Shown: positions 1 through 8,840, numbered from the stretch's first letter. The stretch is DNA of 64,000 nucleotides from Campylobacteraceae bacterium (GCA_027035765.1 JALVUD010000037.1:17549-81548), one strand, 5' to 3'. Notes: generated from the sequence alone by a model not told the origin. Made by a program: numbers and translations.

Positions 1-138
1 GGACTTTTCCGGGAAGAGCAGCTGAAGTTCCTGATGTCGCGTGCCGACCGGGGCAAATTCCGCCAGCACCTCTTCCCCCTTTATCTGCTGGCGAGGTGGA
101 TGGAACTCAAGTTAGGAATGAGGAATGAGGAATTTTGA
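1..138 (+). CDS. C-terminal fragment, possibly asparagine-synthase-like
   Basis: An open frame enters from the left edge and stops at a TGA at 136-138, giving 45 residues. The part ending near LARWMELK resembles the last helix of asparagine synthase B proteins, which commonly end in a hydrophobic stretch followed by a W and basic residues, as the three AsnB-like proteins later in the window do. That match is weak and rests on a short tail, so the identity is tentative. The final residues GMRNEEF are encoded by a 7-bp repeat array (115-133), which appears to have replaced or extended the native C-terminus. Confidence 0.35.
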   Translation, partial: GLFREEQLKFLMSRADRGKFRQHLFPLYLLARWMELKLGMRNEEF

Positions 139-165
139 GAAACTAGTAACAAGTAACTAGTAACT
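115..165. repeat. Two adjacent heptamer tandem arrays
   Basis: GGAATGA is repeated 2.7 times (115-133). After the spacer TTTTGAG a second array with unit AACTAGT / AACAAGT / AACTAGT / AACT follows (141-165). Both have an exact 7-bp period but different units. The rest of the gap to dcd (166-219) holds only a short CCGCC...GGCGG inverted pair (179-183, 201-205). Confidence 0.85.
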
Positions 166-219
166 TTGGTGTATGTCACCGCCAACACTATGTTTACGGA
201 GGCGGGAATCCATTCTGCC

Positions 220-786
220 CTATCCCTTTTTCAAAATCCGGGGTAAGGTGATCCCCGTCTGCTGCTGGTATTTCCCCCGCCGGTCGGCATAGGTGGTTTC
301 ACAGGGTTCATCTCCCTGGAGGAAAAGGACCTGGGCGATCCCTTCGTTGGCGTAGATCTTGGCGGGCAGCGGGGTGGTGTTGGAGATCTCGATGGTGATG
401 TGCCCTTCGAAGCCGGGTTCGAAGGGGGTGACGTTGACGATGATGCCGCAGCGGGCGTAGGTGCTTTTGCCCAGGCAGATCGCCAGCACGTCGGGGGGCA
501 TACGGAAATACTCCACGGTGCGGGCCAGAGCGAAGGAGTTGGGGGGAACGATGCAGATGTCTCCTTTGAAATCGACGACGTTGTTTTCGCTGAAATCCTT
601 GGGATCCACCACCTCGGCGTTGATGTTGGTGAAGATCTTGAACTCGTCACTGACTCGAATATCGTAGCCGTAGCTGCTGAGCCCGTAGCTGACGACCCCT
701 TCGCCGACCAGCCCTTCACAGAAGGGGGTGATCATCTCATGTTCCAGAGACATCTTTCGGATCCAGGAGTCTGATTTGAGGCCCAT
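220..786 (-). CDS. dcd: dCTP deaminase
   Basis: Dcd deaminates dCTP to dUTP in thymidylate supply. The 188-residue protein starts [12 protein letters not shown] and carries the family blocks SYGYDIR, the catalytic region around [12 protein letters not shown] with its conserved Arg and Glu in [12 protein letters not shown], and the C-terminal [11 protein letters not shown] that closes over the nucleotide. Length matches the usual 186-190. I chose the ATG at 784-786 because AAGGA sits just upstream; the frame stays open to 828 but the extra 14 residues are not family-like. The gene is divergent from accB. The identification is firm. Confidence 0.95.
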   Translation of the reverse strand: MGLKSDSWIRKMSLEHEMITPFCEGLVGEGVVSYGLSSYGYDIRVSDEFKIFTNINAEVVDPKDFSENNVVDFKGDICIVPPNSFALARTVEYFRMPPDVLAICLGKSTYARCGIIVNVTPFEPGFEGHITIEISNTTPLPAKIYANEGIAQVLFLQGDEPCETTYADRRGKYQQQTGITLPRILKKG

Positions 787-873
787 TTTCATTCCTTTTG
801 GGGTAATTTTCGGCCGAAAAAGCCGCATTTCGGGGGAATTCGGTGCAAAAACGCTTTGTTATGCAAGTATGGA

Positions 874-879
874 TATAAT
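874..879 (+). promoter_or_regulatory. Candidate -10 element for accB operon
   Basis: A perfect TATAAT lies 59 nt upstream of the accB ATG in the dcd-accB divergent region (787-937). No convincing -35 box is visible at the right distance, which is common in Campylobacterota sigma-70 promoters. Confidence 0.5.
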
Positions 880-937
880 ATTGCCATTATATCTCAAGGG
901 CGCTCCAAAGCCCTTGAAACCAGAGGAGAAACGAAGA

Positions 938-1408
938 ATGAAACTTGATGAGATCAAAGAGCTGATGCGTCTTTTCGGCAAGAGCAAACTGAACCGGATC
1001 CAGATCAAACAGAAGGATTTCGAGATCGAGATGGAGAAGGGAGGGACCGTCGTCGTGGAGACGGCTCCCGCCGCCAAAGCCGCTCCGGCCGTTTCGACCG
1101 CGGCGCCCGCAGCCGTGCCCGCTTCGGCCCCTACAGCCGAAGAGAAGCAGAGTGAACCTGTCGCCAAGGGTGAGCTGATCACCTCCCCCATGGTGGGCAC
1201 CTTCTATGCGGCTCCCTCCCCCGATTCTCCTCCCTTTGTCAAGGTCGGCGATATCGTCCGCAAAGGCCAGACTCTCTGTATCCTGGAGGCGATGAAGATC
1301 ATGAACGAGCTGGAGGCCGAATACGACTGCAAGATCCTGGAGATCCTGGTCGAAGACGGCGAGCCGGTGGAGTACGACAAACCCCTCTTCCGGGTGGAGA
1401 AGCTCTGA
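938..1408 (+). CDS. accB: Biotin carboxyl carrier protein of acetyl-CoA carboxylase
   Basis: AccB carries biotin for carboxylation of acetyl-CoA to malonyl-CoA, the first step of fatty-acid synthesis. The 156-residue protein has an N-terminal [10 protein letters not shown] helix, an Ala/Pro-rich linker (about residues 45-75) and a C-terminal biotinyl domain with the biotin-accepting lysine in [13 protein letters not shown]. The start at 938 has GAGGAG upstream; the open frame begins earlier at 728 but that extension overlaps dcd and is not AccB-like. The stop is one base before the accC ATG, so the two are translated together. Confidence 0.95.
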   Translation: MKLDEIKELMRLFGKSKLNRIQIKQKDFEIEMEKGGTVVVETAPAAKAAPAVSTAAPAAVPASAPTAEEKQSEPVAKGELITSPMVGTFYAAPSPDSPPFVKVGDIVRKGQTLCILEAMKIMNELEAEYDCKILEILVEDGEPVEYDKPLFRVEKL

Positions 1409-1409
1409 G

Positions 1410-2750
1410 ATGGCCGAGATCAAGCGGATCCTCATCGCCAACCGGGGAGAGATCGCCCTGCGGGCGATCCGGACCATCAGGGAGATGGGCAAAGAGGCGG
1501 TCGCAGTCTACTCCACCGCCGACAAAGATGCCCACTATCTGAAGCTGGCCGACGCCGCGATCTGCATCGGCGGCCCCAAGGCCCACGAGAGCTATCTCAA
1601 CATCCCCGCCATCATCTCCGCGGCGGAGCTGGCGGAGTGTGACGCGGTCTTCCCCGGCTACGGCTTTTTGAGCGAGAACCAGAACTTCGTGGAGATCTGC
1701 GGCCACCACGGCCTCAAATTCATCGGCCCCGGGGTGGAGGTCATGCAGATGATGGCCGACAAATCCAAGGCCAAGCAGGTGATGGCCGAAGCGGGGGTGC
1801 CGACGATCCCCGGCAGCGACGGGGCCGTCCCCGACGCCGAGACCGCCAAGAAACTGGCCAAGGAGATCGGCTATCCCGTCATCCTCAAAGCCGCTGCCGG
1901 CGGTGGAGGCCGGGGGATGCGGGTCGTGGAGGACGAGAGCTACATCGAAAACGCCTTCCTGGCCTGTGAAGCCGAAGCGGTCAATGCCTTCGCCGACGGG
2001 ACCCTCTATATGGAGAAGTTCATCGAAGCTCCCCGCCATGTGGAGGTGCAGGTGATGGGGGACAGCCACGGCAACGCCATCCACATCGGTGAGCGGGACT
2101 GCTCCATGCAGCGGCGCCACCAGAAGCTCATCGAGGAGTCCCCCGCCCTGGTCCTGGACGAGGCGAGACGGCAGGAGCTTCTCGAGGCGGCGGTGCGGGC
2201 GACGAAGCATATCGGCTACGAGGGGGCGGGGACCTTCGAATTCCTCGTGGACAAGCACAAAAACTTCTACTTCATGGAGATGAATACCCGTCTGCAGGTG
2301 GAGCACTGCGTCAGCGAGATGGTCAGCGGCATCGACATTATCGAGTGGATGATTCGGGTCGCCGAAGGGGAGGCTCTCCCCTCCCAGGAAGAGATCACCC
2401 TCAAAGGTCACGCCATCGAGTGCCGGATCACCGCCGAGGATCCCGTCAGCTTCCTTCCCAGCCCCGGCAAGATCCAGAAGTGGATCGCCCCCGGGGGCAA
2501 GGATGTCCGCATCGACACCCACGCCTACTGCAACTACATCATCCCCACCCACTACGACTCCATGATCGGCAAACTGATCGTCTGGGGCGAGAACCGCGAC
2601 CGGGCCATCGCCAAGATGCGCCGGGCGCTGGACGAGTTCGAGGTCGGCGGCGTGCGCACCGTCATCGAGTTCCACCGCAAAATGATGCGCAACGAAGATT
2701 TCATCTCCAACAACTTCGACACCAAATACCTCGAAAACTACAAAGGTTAG
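1410..2750 (+). CDS. accC: Acetyl-CoA carboxylase, biotin carboxylase subunit
   Basis: AccC uses ATP and bicarbonate to carboxylate the biotin on AccB. At 446 residues it is full length. Visible are the N-terminal IANRGEIALR, the ATP-grasp glycine loop KAAAGGGGRGMR (about residue 160), GERDCSMQRRHQKLIEE (about 228) and the catalytic NTRLQVEH (about 292). It follows accB by one base. The carboxyltransferase genes accA and accD are not in the window. Confidence 0.97.
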   Translation: MAEIKRILIANRGEIALRAIRTIREMGKEAVAVYSTADKDAHYLKLADAAICIGGPKAHESYLNIPAIISAAELAECDAVFPGYGFLSENQNFVEICGHHGLKFIGPGVEVMQMMADKSKAKQVMAEAGVPTIPGSDGAVPDAETAKKLAKEIGYPVILKAAAGGGGRGMRVVEDESYIENAFLACEAEAVNAFADGTLYMEKFIEAPRHVEVQVMGDSHGNAIHIGERDCSMQRRHQKLIEESPALVLDEARRQELLEAAVRATKHIGYEGAGTFEFLVDKHKNFYFMEMNTRLQVEHCVSEMVSGIDIIEWMIRVAEGEALPSQEEITLKGHAIECRITAEDPVSFLPSPGKIQKWIAPGGKDVRIDTHAYCNYIIPTHYDSMIGKLIVWGENRDRAIAKMRRALDEFEVGGVRTVIEFHRKMMRNEDFISNNFDTKYLENYKG

Positions 2751-2756
2751 ATCTCC

Positions 2757-3812
2757 ATGAAAATTCTCGTCACCGGCACCGCCGGCTTCATCGGCTTTCA
2801 TCTGGCCAAACGTCTGCTGGAACGGGGCGACGAGGTGGTCGGTCTCGACAACATCAACGACTACTACGACGTGCGGGTCAAATACGGCCGACTGCGGGAA
2901 ACGGGGATCGTTGGGGACGAAGCGATCGAGTACGCCAGGCCCGTTCAGAGTGACAAATACGGGAACTATCGTTTCGTCAAGCTCAATCTGGAAGACCGCG
3001 CCGCCATCGACGAGCTTTTCGAGCGGGAAAAGTTCGACGCCGTCTGCAACCTGGCCGCCCAGGCGGGGGTGCGCTACAGCCTGGTCAACCCCCACGCCTA
3101 CGTCGACAGCAACATCGTCGGCTTCGTCAATATCCTGGAGGCCTGCCGCCATTACAGTGTGGGGCACCTGGCCTATGCCAGCAGCTCCAGCGTCTACGGT
3201 CTCAACGAGACGATGCCCTTCAGCACCCACGACAACGTCGACCACCCCATCAGCCTCTACGCCGCCAGCAAAAAGTCCAACGAACTGATGGCGCACACCT
3301 ACAGCCACCTCTACGGCCTGCCGACGACGGGGCTGCGTTTCTTCACCGTCTACGGCCCCTGGGGACGGCCCGATATGGCCCTTTTCCTCTTCACCAAAGC
3401 GATCCTGGAGGATCGCCCCATCGATATCTACAACTACGGAGATATGCGTCGGGACTTCACCTATGTGGACGATATCGTCGAGGGACTGGTGCGCGTCATC
3501 GACCATCCCCCCAGGGGCAACCCCGAGTGGAGCGGCAAGCATCCCGACCCCGGCAGCTCCAGAGCCCCCTACAAGATCTACAACATCGGCAACAACAATC
3601 CCGTCAAACTGATGGATTTCATCACCGCCATCGAAAAGGCGATCGGCAAAGAGGCCAAGAAGAACCTCCTGCCGATCCAGCCCGGGGATGTCCCGGAGAC
3701 CTACGCCGATGTCAGTGACCTCATCGAAGATCTGGGCTACCGGCCCGCGACGTCCATCCAGGAAGGGATCGATAGATTCGTCGAATGGTATCGCCGTTTT
3801 TACGGCGTCTAA
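2757..3812 (+). CDS. NAD-dependent epimerase, probable UDP-glucuronate 4-epimerase
   Basis: This 351-residue extended short-chain dehydrogenase has the NAD loop [10 protein letters not shown] (residues 6-15), DNINDYYD, the active-site region SSSSVYG and the catalytic YAASK. The DNINDYYD signature, overall length and the RPDMALF segment are typical of UDP-glucuronate 4-epimerases (Cap1J/LpsL type), which make UDP-galacturonate for surface polysaccharide. It lies six bases after accC and just ahead of the glycan locus, fitting sugar-nucleotide supply. The alternative is another UDP-hexose 4-epimerase. Confidence 0.8.
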   Translation: MKILVTGTAGFIGFHLAKRLLERGDEVVGLDNINDYYDVRVKYGRLRETGIVGDEAIEYARPVQSDKYGNYRFVKLNLEDRAAIDELFEREKFDAVCNLAAQAGVRYSLVNPHAYVDSNIVGFVNILEACRHYSVGHLAYASSSSVYGLNETMPFSTHDNVDHPISLYAASKKSNELMAHTYSHLYGLPTTGLRFFTVYGPWGRPDMALFLFTKAILEDRPIDIYNYGDMRRDFTYVDDIVEGLVRVIDHPPRGNPEWSGKHPDPGSSRAPYKIYNIGNNNPVKLMDFITAIEKAIGKEAKKNLLPIQPGDVPETYADVSDLIEDLGYRPATSIQEGIDRFVEWYRRFYGV

Positions 3813-3942
3813 AGTCATTGTCCATATCACGAAGTATGAGGCAGGGCTGAAGCCTCCGACTCCATTGTTTCGGAATCGACAGCTTCAGCGTCGTTCTATT
3901 CTTCCAATAACATTAACTATTACCGGATAGATTTGGGAGAAC

Positions 3943-3989
3943 TTGACAGTATATCCAATCAGATATATAATTATATACTGTAAGGAGGT
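3943..3989 (+). promoter_or_regulatory. Consensus sigma-70 promoter with palindromic operator and strong RBS
   Basis: TTGACA (3943-3948) and TATAAT (3966-3971) are separated by exactly 17 nt, a textbook promoter. A perfect 9-bp inverted repeat, ACAGTATAT (3946-3954) and ATATACTGT (3973-3981), brackets the -10 box. It is followed by AGGAGGT (3983-3989) before the antitoxin ATG. This is the layout of an autorepressed toxin-antitoxin operon. Upstream (3813-3942) I see only a weak GAGGC/GCCTC hairpin. Confidence 0.8.
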
Positions 3990-3995
3990 ATATCT

Positions 3996-4229
3996 ATGGC
4001 AACTGTCAAAAAACTGTTCTCGCTGGACGAGCGCCTGGCGAAGGAGCTCGAACTGGTGGCCAAGGCACTGCACAAGCCGCAAAAAGAGATTGTGGAGAGT
4101 GCACTGGATTTCTATTTTGATTATACCGACGGCATCGTGGCGGACAAGATCACAAGAGAGGTCCATGAAGGGAAAATGAAGGTCTACGACAGCCGGGATG
4201 TCTACGAGGAGCTCGGTATCGAACTATGA
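3996..4229 (+). CDS. Type II antitoxin, ribbon-helix-helix type
   Basis: The 77-residue protein begins with a beta-strand-like KKLFSLDERLAKELE followed by ALHKPQKEIVESALDFYFDY, the pattern of ribbon-helix-helix (CopG/RelB-like) repressors. The C-terminus (VHEGKMKVYDSRDVYEELGIEL) is acidic and probably wraps the toxin. It is preceded by a strong RBS and a promoter overlapped by a palindrome, which the protein presumably binds. The toxin start overlaps its stop by 4 nt (ATGA). The exact family name is uncertain but the TA role is well supported by context. Confidence 0.85.
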   Translation: MATVKKLFSLDERLAKELELVAKALHKPQKEIVESALDFYFDYTDGIVADKITREVHEGKMKVYDSRDVYEELGIEL

Positions 4230-4501
4230 CGATCCAATACACCGAAAGAGCGCTAAAGGACCTGAAATCCTTTTCACCGCCGGAGCGAACGTTGATTGCC
4301 AAAAAGATCGAATATCTGGCAGAAAACTTCGAAATGTTGAAGATGACGAAAAAGGTGACGGAGCTCAAAGGGTGTGAATTTGAGAACCAGTACCGGTTTG
4401 TCGTCGCCAGAAAGATCCGGGTTTTGTTCCGTATCGAAGAGGAGCGGATTATCCTGCTCGTTTTACGTGTGGGGTACAGAAAAGATATCTACAGCAGGTA
4501 A
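4226..4501 (+). CDS. RelE/ParE-family toxin
   Basis: This 91-residue basic protein has the RelE/ParE fold pattern: IQYTERALKDLKSF at the N-terminus, a two-helix stretch, then the strand run FENQYRFVVARKIRVLFRIEEERIILLVLRVGYRKDIY. The C-terminal VLRVGYRKDIY is the usual end of the family, with the Arg/Tyr that act in RelE-type mRNA interferases. It is translationally coupled to the upstream antitoxin. Whether it cleaves mRNA or targets gyrase cannot be told from the sequence. Confidence 0.85.
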   Translation: MTIQYTERALKDLKSFSPPERTLIAKKIEYLAENFEMLKMTKKVTELKGCEFENQYRFVVARKIRVLFRIEEERIILLVLRVGYRKDIYSR

Positions 4502-4565
4502 TTTGTGCTCTTTGACGATTTCCGCTATGATTCAAAAAGTGAATTCAACAATTGAATGGAGTGGT

Positions 4566-4877
4566 ATGAACCTTTCCCGGGAAACTGAACTGCATGTTCT
4601 GCGAAAGATCGAAGCGGTCCAGGATCAGAAAACCCTGGCCCAGGAGCTTGGCTTCAGTGTGGGGAAAGCCAACTATATCCTCAAAGCGCTGATGGACAAA
4701 GGTTATGTCAAAGCCGAGCGTTTCATCAAAAGTGACAACAAAAGGGGATACCGCTATCTTCTAACACGCGAGGGGATTGTCGAAAAGATCCGCTTGACGA
4801 AGCTTTTTGTCGAGATCAAACGAAGGGAGTACGAAATGTTGCAAAGAGAGTTGGAGAAAGCAAATGAACAATTATAG
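4566..4877 (+). CDS. MarR-type regulator associated with exopolysaccharide loci
   Basis: The 103-residue protein contains one winged helix: TLAQELGFSVGKANYILKALMDKGYVKAE, a wing (NKRGYRYLLT), and a long C-terminal helix rich in Lys/Arg/Glu. It matches the small MarR-like regulators found at the head of EPS gene clusters. I chose the ATG at 4566 for its GGAG upstream; 4527 is an alternative without an RBS. Its last 14 nt overlap the start of the next gene, so it is the first gene of the 35-kb glycan run and may control it. Confidence 0.75.
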   Translation: MNLSRETELHVLRKIEAVQDQKTLAQELGFSVGKANYILKALMDKGYVKAERFIKSDNKRGYRYLLTREGIVEKIRLTKLFVEIKRREYEMLQRELEKANEQL

Positions 4878-6192
4878 GATCGCTGTGATCGGCCTCGGCT
4901 ACGTCGGCCTGCCTCTGGCCCATGCCTTCAGTGCCAGGTACCCCGTTGTGGGGTTCGATATCGCCCAGTGGCGCATCGACGAACTGCGACAAGGACACGA
5001 CCGGACCCTGGAGCTCAGTGACGAGCAGGTCAAGGAGGCGATCGACAACGGCATGGTTTTCACCAACCGGCTGGATGATCTCGCAGACTGCAATGTCTAC
5101 ATCGTCACTGTTCCCACCCCCATCGACGAGCACAAAACCCCTGATCTGACCCCGCTCAAAAAGGCCAGCGAATCCATCGGCAAGGTCCTCAAAGCCGGTG
5201 ATATCGTCATCTACGAATCCACCGTCTACCCCGGAGCCACCGAAGAGGTCTGCGTCCCCATCCTGGAAAAGGTCTCCGGCCTCAAATATATCTCATCCGA
5301 CAATAGCTCCTCACTCCTCACTCCTCACTCCTCACTCACAGAAGAAAGCGATGGTTTCTTTTGTGGTTATTCCCCCGAACGCATCAACCCCGGCGACAAG
5401 GAGCACACTGTCACCAGGATCCTCAAAGTCACCTCCGGTTCCACGCCCGAGATCGCCAAAGAGATCGATGCACTCTACGCCAGTGTCATCACCGCCGGCA
5501 CCCATCTGGCCCCCAGCATCCGGGTGGCCGAAGCGGCCAAGGTGATCGAAAACGCCCAGCGCGATATCAACATCGCCTTTGTCAACGAACTGGCCCTGAT
5601 CTTCGACAAGCTGGGCATCGATACCCACGACGTCCTAGCCGCCGCGGGGACCAAATGGAACTTCCTGCCCTTCAAACCGGGGCTGGTGGGCGGCCACTGC
5701 ATCGGGGTCGATCCCTACTACCTGACCTACAAGGCCAAGGAGGTGGGCTACCACCCCGAGGTGATCCTCTCCGGGCGCCGGATCAACGACAACATGGGGA
5801 TCCATGTCGCCAACAAAGTGGTCAAACTGATGATCCACAAAGGCCACCGGGTCAAAGATGCCCGCGTCCTCGTCCTGGGCATCACCTTCAAGGAGAACTG
5901 CCCCGACATCCGCAACAGCCGCGTCATCGACGTTATCCGTGAACTGCAGGATTTCGGCTGCCGGGTCGACGTCTACGATCCCTGGGCCGATCCCGAAGAG
6001 GTGAAACATGAATACGGGATCGATCTCACCGAAATCCAGAATCCAGAATCCAGAATCCATAATTACGATTCAGTCGTATTAGCTGTCGCCCATGACGAGT
6101 TCAAGACACTGAACCTTGGACACGACGAATCGACCGTGCTCTTCGATATCAAAGGGATCGTCGACAAAGAGAAAACCGACGGGAGACTGTAG
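4864..6192 (+). CDS. wbpA: UDP-HexNAc 6-dehydrogenase (WbpA/WbpO-like)
   Basis: This enzyme oxidises C6 of a UDP-HexNAc to the uronic acid with NAD. The 442-residue protein has the N-terminal Rossmann loop GLGYVGLP (from residue 10), TPIDEHKTPDLTPL, STVYPGATEE, and the catalytic Cys in GGHCIGVDPYY (Cys279). With WbpB, D, E and I homologues downstream it most likely makes UDP-GlcNAcA as the first step to UDP-ManNAc3NAcA. Two in-frame heptamer arrays interrupt it, adding about 13 residues near SSLLTPHSSLT and about 9 near NPESRIHN, both in loops. It should still be functional. Confidence 0.88.
   Translation: MNNYRIAVIGLGYVGLPLAHAFSARYPVVGFDIAQWRIDELRQGHDRTLELSDEQVKEAIDNGMVFTNRLDDLADCNVYIVTVPTPIDEHKTPDLTPLKKASESIGKVLKAGDIVIYESTVYPGATEEVCVPILEKVSGLKYISSDNSSSLLTPHSSLTEESDGFFCGYSPERINPGDKEHTVTRILKVTSGSTPEIAKEIDALYASVITAGTHLAPSIRVAEAAKVIENAQRDINIAFVNELALIFDKLGIDTHDVLAAAGTKWNFLPFKPGLVGGHCIGVDPYYLTYKAKEVGYHPEVILSGRRINDNMGIHVANKVVKLMIHKGHRVKDARVLVLGITFKENCPDIRNSRVIDVIRELQDFGCRVDVYDPWADPEEVKHEYGIDLTEIQNPESRIHNYDSVVLAVAHDEFKTLNLGHDESTVLFDIKGIVDKEKTDGRL
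5307..5338. repeat. Heptamer array CTCCTCA x4 inside wbpA
   Basis: Four exact CTCCTCA units (5307-5334) plus a partial one lie in frame in wbpA and encode a Ser/Leu/Thr-rich peptide. The flanking protein (SGLKY before, DGFFCGYSPERINPGD after) joins smoothly in family members without this stretch, so the array is an insertion. Confidence 0.85.
6033..6060. repeat. Heptamer array AATCCAG x4 inside wbpA
   Basis: Four 7-bp units (three AATCCAG, one AATCCAT) lie near the 3' end of wbpA and encode NPESRIHN between a conserved strand (YGIDLTE) and YDSVVLAVAHDEF. The frame is kept. The unit differs from that of the array 700 bp upstream. Confidence 0.85.
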
Positions 6193-6195
6193 CGA

Positions 6196-7884
6196 TTGTT
6201 CAAGAAACTCAATGCGCTGCTCTCACGGGATGACAAGCGATTTCTGACAGGTCTATTGATCCTTTCCCTGGTCGTTTCTCTTGTCGAGACGGCCGGGGTT
6301 TCAGTCATCATGCCGTTCATTGCCGTGGCGGGCAATTTTCACCTGATCCAGAGCAACGTTTACTACCACAGGGTCTATGAAGCTTTAGGCTTTACACAGG
6401 AGTCCCATTTCGTCATCGCCTTTGGTATCGCATTGATCCTCTTCTACCTTTTTCGTTCGGCTTTCAACCTTTTCTATTTCTATATGCTGGCCCGTTTTTC
6501 CCAGGGTCGGTATCACCTGATCGCCTACCGTCTGTTCGAGAACTATGTGGGGATGCCCTACCGCCACTTCATCGAGCGCAACAGCTCCGAGCTGACCAAA
6601 GCGATCGTCAATGAGGCGCAGAACCTGACGACACTTATCTCCTCGATGCTTTTCATGGTGAGCGAGATCTTCATCGTGATCCTGATCTACAGCATGTTCC
6701 TCTATGTCAACTGGAAGATCACACTGGTTCTGACACTGGTTCTGCTCCTGAACGGTCTGTTGATGACCCAGACGGTTTCACGTCTCATCAAACGGCAGGG
6801 GATAAGCCGGGAGGCATTTCAGCGAAAGTTCTACAACATCATCAACCGCGTATTGGGCAACTTCAAGATGATCAAACTTCGAGGGAATGAACAGAAGATC
6901 CTCGAAGAGTTCGCCAGGGCGAGTTACGGGTTTACCCGGGCCAACATCATCAACGCCACCCTCACACATTTCCCGAGACTCTTTCTCGAAGCGATCGGGT
7001 TCTCTCTCGTTGCGTCGATTGTCATCTATCTGATCTTCAAATACCAGACCGATATTTCCAGCGCCTTCGGGCTGCTGTCGATGTTCGTCCTTGGACTCTA
7101 TCGTCTGATGCCCTCGGTCAACCGCATTCTCAGCAGTTACAATCAGATCCTTTTCTACAGCAGATCACTGGATATCGTACACAACGATCTCTTCTATGAA
7201 GTGGAACAGCTGGGAGAGGAACCGATAGAGTTTGAAAAGAGCATCAGACTGGAGCATCTCTCTTTCGCCTATGCGGAAGGCAAGCCGGTCCTCGAGGATG
7301 TCAATCTTCTCATCCGCAAAAGGGAGAAGGTGGCTTTCACCGGGGAGAGCGGCAGCGGCAAGAGTACGCTGGTCGATCTGATCATCGGGCTCTACCGCCC
7401 CCAGAAAGGGGCGATCTATATCGATGAAGCCGAACTCTCGGAGCGCAATGTCAAAAGCTGGCGGCGGAAGGTCGGCTACATTCCCCAGGCGATCTATCTC
7501 TTCGACGGTACGGTGGCGGAGAATGTCGCCATGAACGAACCGATCGACGAAGCAAGGATCATCGAGGTTCTGAAGCAGGCCGATATCTGGGATTTTCTGG
7601 CGAAGCATCATCAGGGGCTGAACACTCATGTGGGAGAGGGAGGAGTCAAACTCAGCGGCGGCCAGAAGCAGCGTATTGCCATCGCCCGGGCCCTCTATAC
7701 CGATCCGGAAGTGTTGGTGCTCGACGAAGCCACCTCGGCCCTGGACAACGAAACCGAGGCTCGAATCATGGAAGAGATCTACCGGATCAGCCGGGACAAA
7801 ACCCTGATCATCGTGGCGCACCGTCTGAGTACCCTGGAGGGGTGTGATAAAATCTACAAACTTGAAAAGGGAAGGATCCTATGA
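6196..7884 (+). CDS. pglK: ABC transporter flippase for lipid-linked oligosaccharide (PglK-like)
   Basis: PglK moves undecaprenyl-linked oligosaccharide across the inner membrane. The 562-residue half-transporter has six predicted membrane segments in residues 15-320 and a C-terminal ATPase with Walker A GESGSGKST (about 382), signature KLSGGQKQRIA (about 485) and Walker B VLVLDEATSALD (about 506). The N-terminus (LSRDDKRFL, then VETAGVSVIMPFI) and the phrase SALDIV/SRSLDIVHNDL closely recall Campylobacter PglK. The start is TTG at 6196, three bases after wbpA, with no obvious RBS. PglB lies in the same run. Confidence 0.88.
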   Translation: MFKKLNALLSRDDKRFLTGLLILSLVVSLVETAGVSVIMPFIAVAGNFHLIQSNVYYHRVYEALGFTQESHFVIAFGIALILFYLFRSAFNLFYFYMLARFSQGRYHLIAYRLFENYVGMPYRHFIERNSSELTKAIVNEAQNLTTLISSMLFMVSEIFIVILIYSMFLYVNWKITLVLTLVLLLNGLLMTQTVSRLIKRQGISREAFQRKFYNIINRVLGNFKMIKLRGNEQKILEEFARASYGFTRANIINATLTHFPRLFLEAIGFSLVASIVIYLIFKYQTDISSAFGLLSMFVLGLYRLMPSVNRILSSYNQILFYSRSLDIVHNDLFYEVEQLGEEPIEFEKSIRLEHLSFAYAEGKPVLEDVNLLIRKREKVAFTGESGSGKSTLVDLIIGLYRPQKGAIYIDEAELSERNVKSWRRKVGYIPQAIYLFDGTVAENVAMNEPIDEARIIEVLKQADIWDFLAKHHQGLNTHVGEGGVKLSGGQKQRIAIARALYTDPEVLVLDEATSALDNETEARIMEEIYRISRDKTLIIVAHRLSTLEGCDKIYKLEKGRIL

Positions 7885-8840
7885 AGAAATTTGCACTGAT
7901 CGGAGCGGCAGGCTATATCGCTCCCCGGCATATGAAGGCGATCCGGGAGACCGGCAACGACCTGGTGGCGGCGATGGACCGTTGTGACAGTGTCGGGGTC
8001 ATCGACAGCTTTTTTCCCGAAGCCAGCTTCTTTACCGAATTCGAGCGCTTCGATCGTCATGTGGACAAACTGCGGCTGAAAGAGGAAACCAAAATAGATT
8101 TTGTCTCCATCACCAGTCCCAACTACCTCCACGATGCCCACATCCGCTGGGCGCTTCGCAGCGGTGCCGATGCCATCTGTGAAAAGCCGCTGGTCCTCAA
8201 CCCCTGGAACATCGACGCCCTCGAAGAGGTGGAGCGGCGCAATGGCGGGCGGGTCTACAATATCCTCCAGCTCCGTCTGCACCCCTCCATCGTGGCTCTG
8301 AAGGAGAAGGTGAGCTGCGAACTGGCGGAGAATCCCGACAGGGTCTACGACATCGATCTGACCTATCTCACCAGCCGGGGCAAGTGGTATTTCATCAGCT
8401 GGAAAGGGGACGAGGCCAAAAGCGGGGGTATCGCCAGCAATATCGGGGTCCATTTCTACGATATGCTCAGCTGGATCTTCGGAGAGGTGGAGGAGAACAT
8501 CGTCCACCTCAAGACCCCCTACGCCAATGCAGGCTACCTCAAGCTCAGACATGCCAATGTCCGGTGGTTCCTCTCCGTCGTCTACGACTATATTCCCGAC
8601 GAGATCAAAGCCCAGGGACAGCGAACCTACCGCTCCATCACCGTCGACGGTGAGGAGATCGAATTCAGCGGCGGCTTCACGGACCTGCATACCCGCAGCT
8701 ACGAGGAGATCCTCAAAGGCAACGGCTTCGGCCTCCAGGAGGCCCGTCCCTCCATCGAGATCGTCTCCACCATCCGCCACCTCGAACCCGTCGGCCTGAA
8801 GGGGGAGTATCATCCGTTTTGTAGGAAGGTAGAAGGGTGA
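7881..8840 (+). CDS. wbpB: UDP-GlcNAcA 3-dehydrogenase, Gfo/Idh family (WbpB/WlbA-like)
   Basis: WbpB oxidises C3 of UDP-GlcNAcA so that WbpE can aminate it. The 319-residue protein starts with a Rossmann motif (LIGAAGYIAPRHMKAI), has TSPNYLHDAH and the EKPLVLNPW motif (about residue 100), and the IGVHFYDMLSWIFG segment typical of WlbA/WbpB. It overlaps pglK by 4 nt. Its last residues (KVEG) and its TGA stop are supplied by the heptamer array at 8821-8860, where it also overlaps the next start (GTGA). Confidence 0.88.
   Translation: MKKFALIGAAGYIAPRHMKAIRETGNDLVAAMDRCDSVGVIDSFFPEASFFTEFERFDRHVDKLRLKEETKIDFVSITSPNYLHDAHIRWALRSGADAICEKPLVLNPWNIDALEEVERRNGGRVYNILQLRLHPSIVALKEKVSCELAENPDRVYDIDLTYLTSRGKWYFISWKGDEAKSGGIASNIGVHFYDMLSWIFGEVEENIVHLKTPYANAGYLKLRHANVRWFLSVVYDYIPDEIKAQGQRTYRSITVDGEEIEFSGGFTDLHTRSYEEILKGNGFGLQEARPSIEIVSTIRHLEPVGLKGEYHPFCRKVEG

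Noticed and set aside
1299..3830. Very long antisense open frame (843 codons) opposite accC and the epimerase
   Set aside because: It is a shadow of GC-rich codon use on the other strand. The plus-strand proteins are clear family members, and the antisense frame shows low-complexity Val/Asp/Gly-rich sequence without domains.
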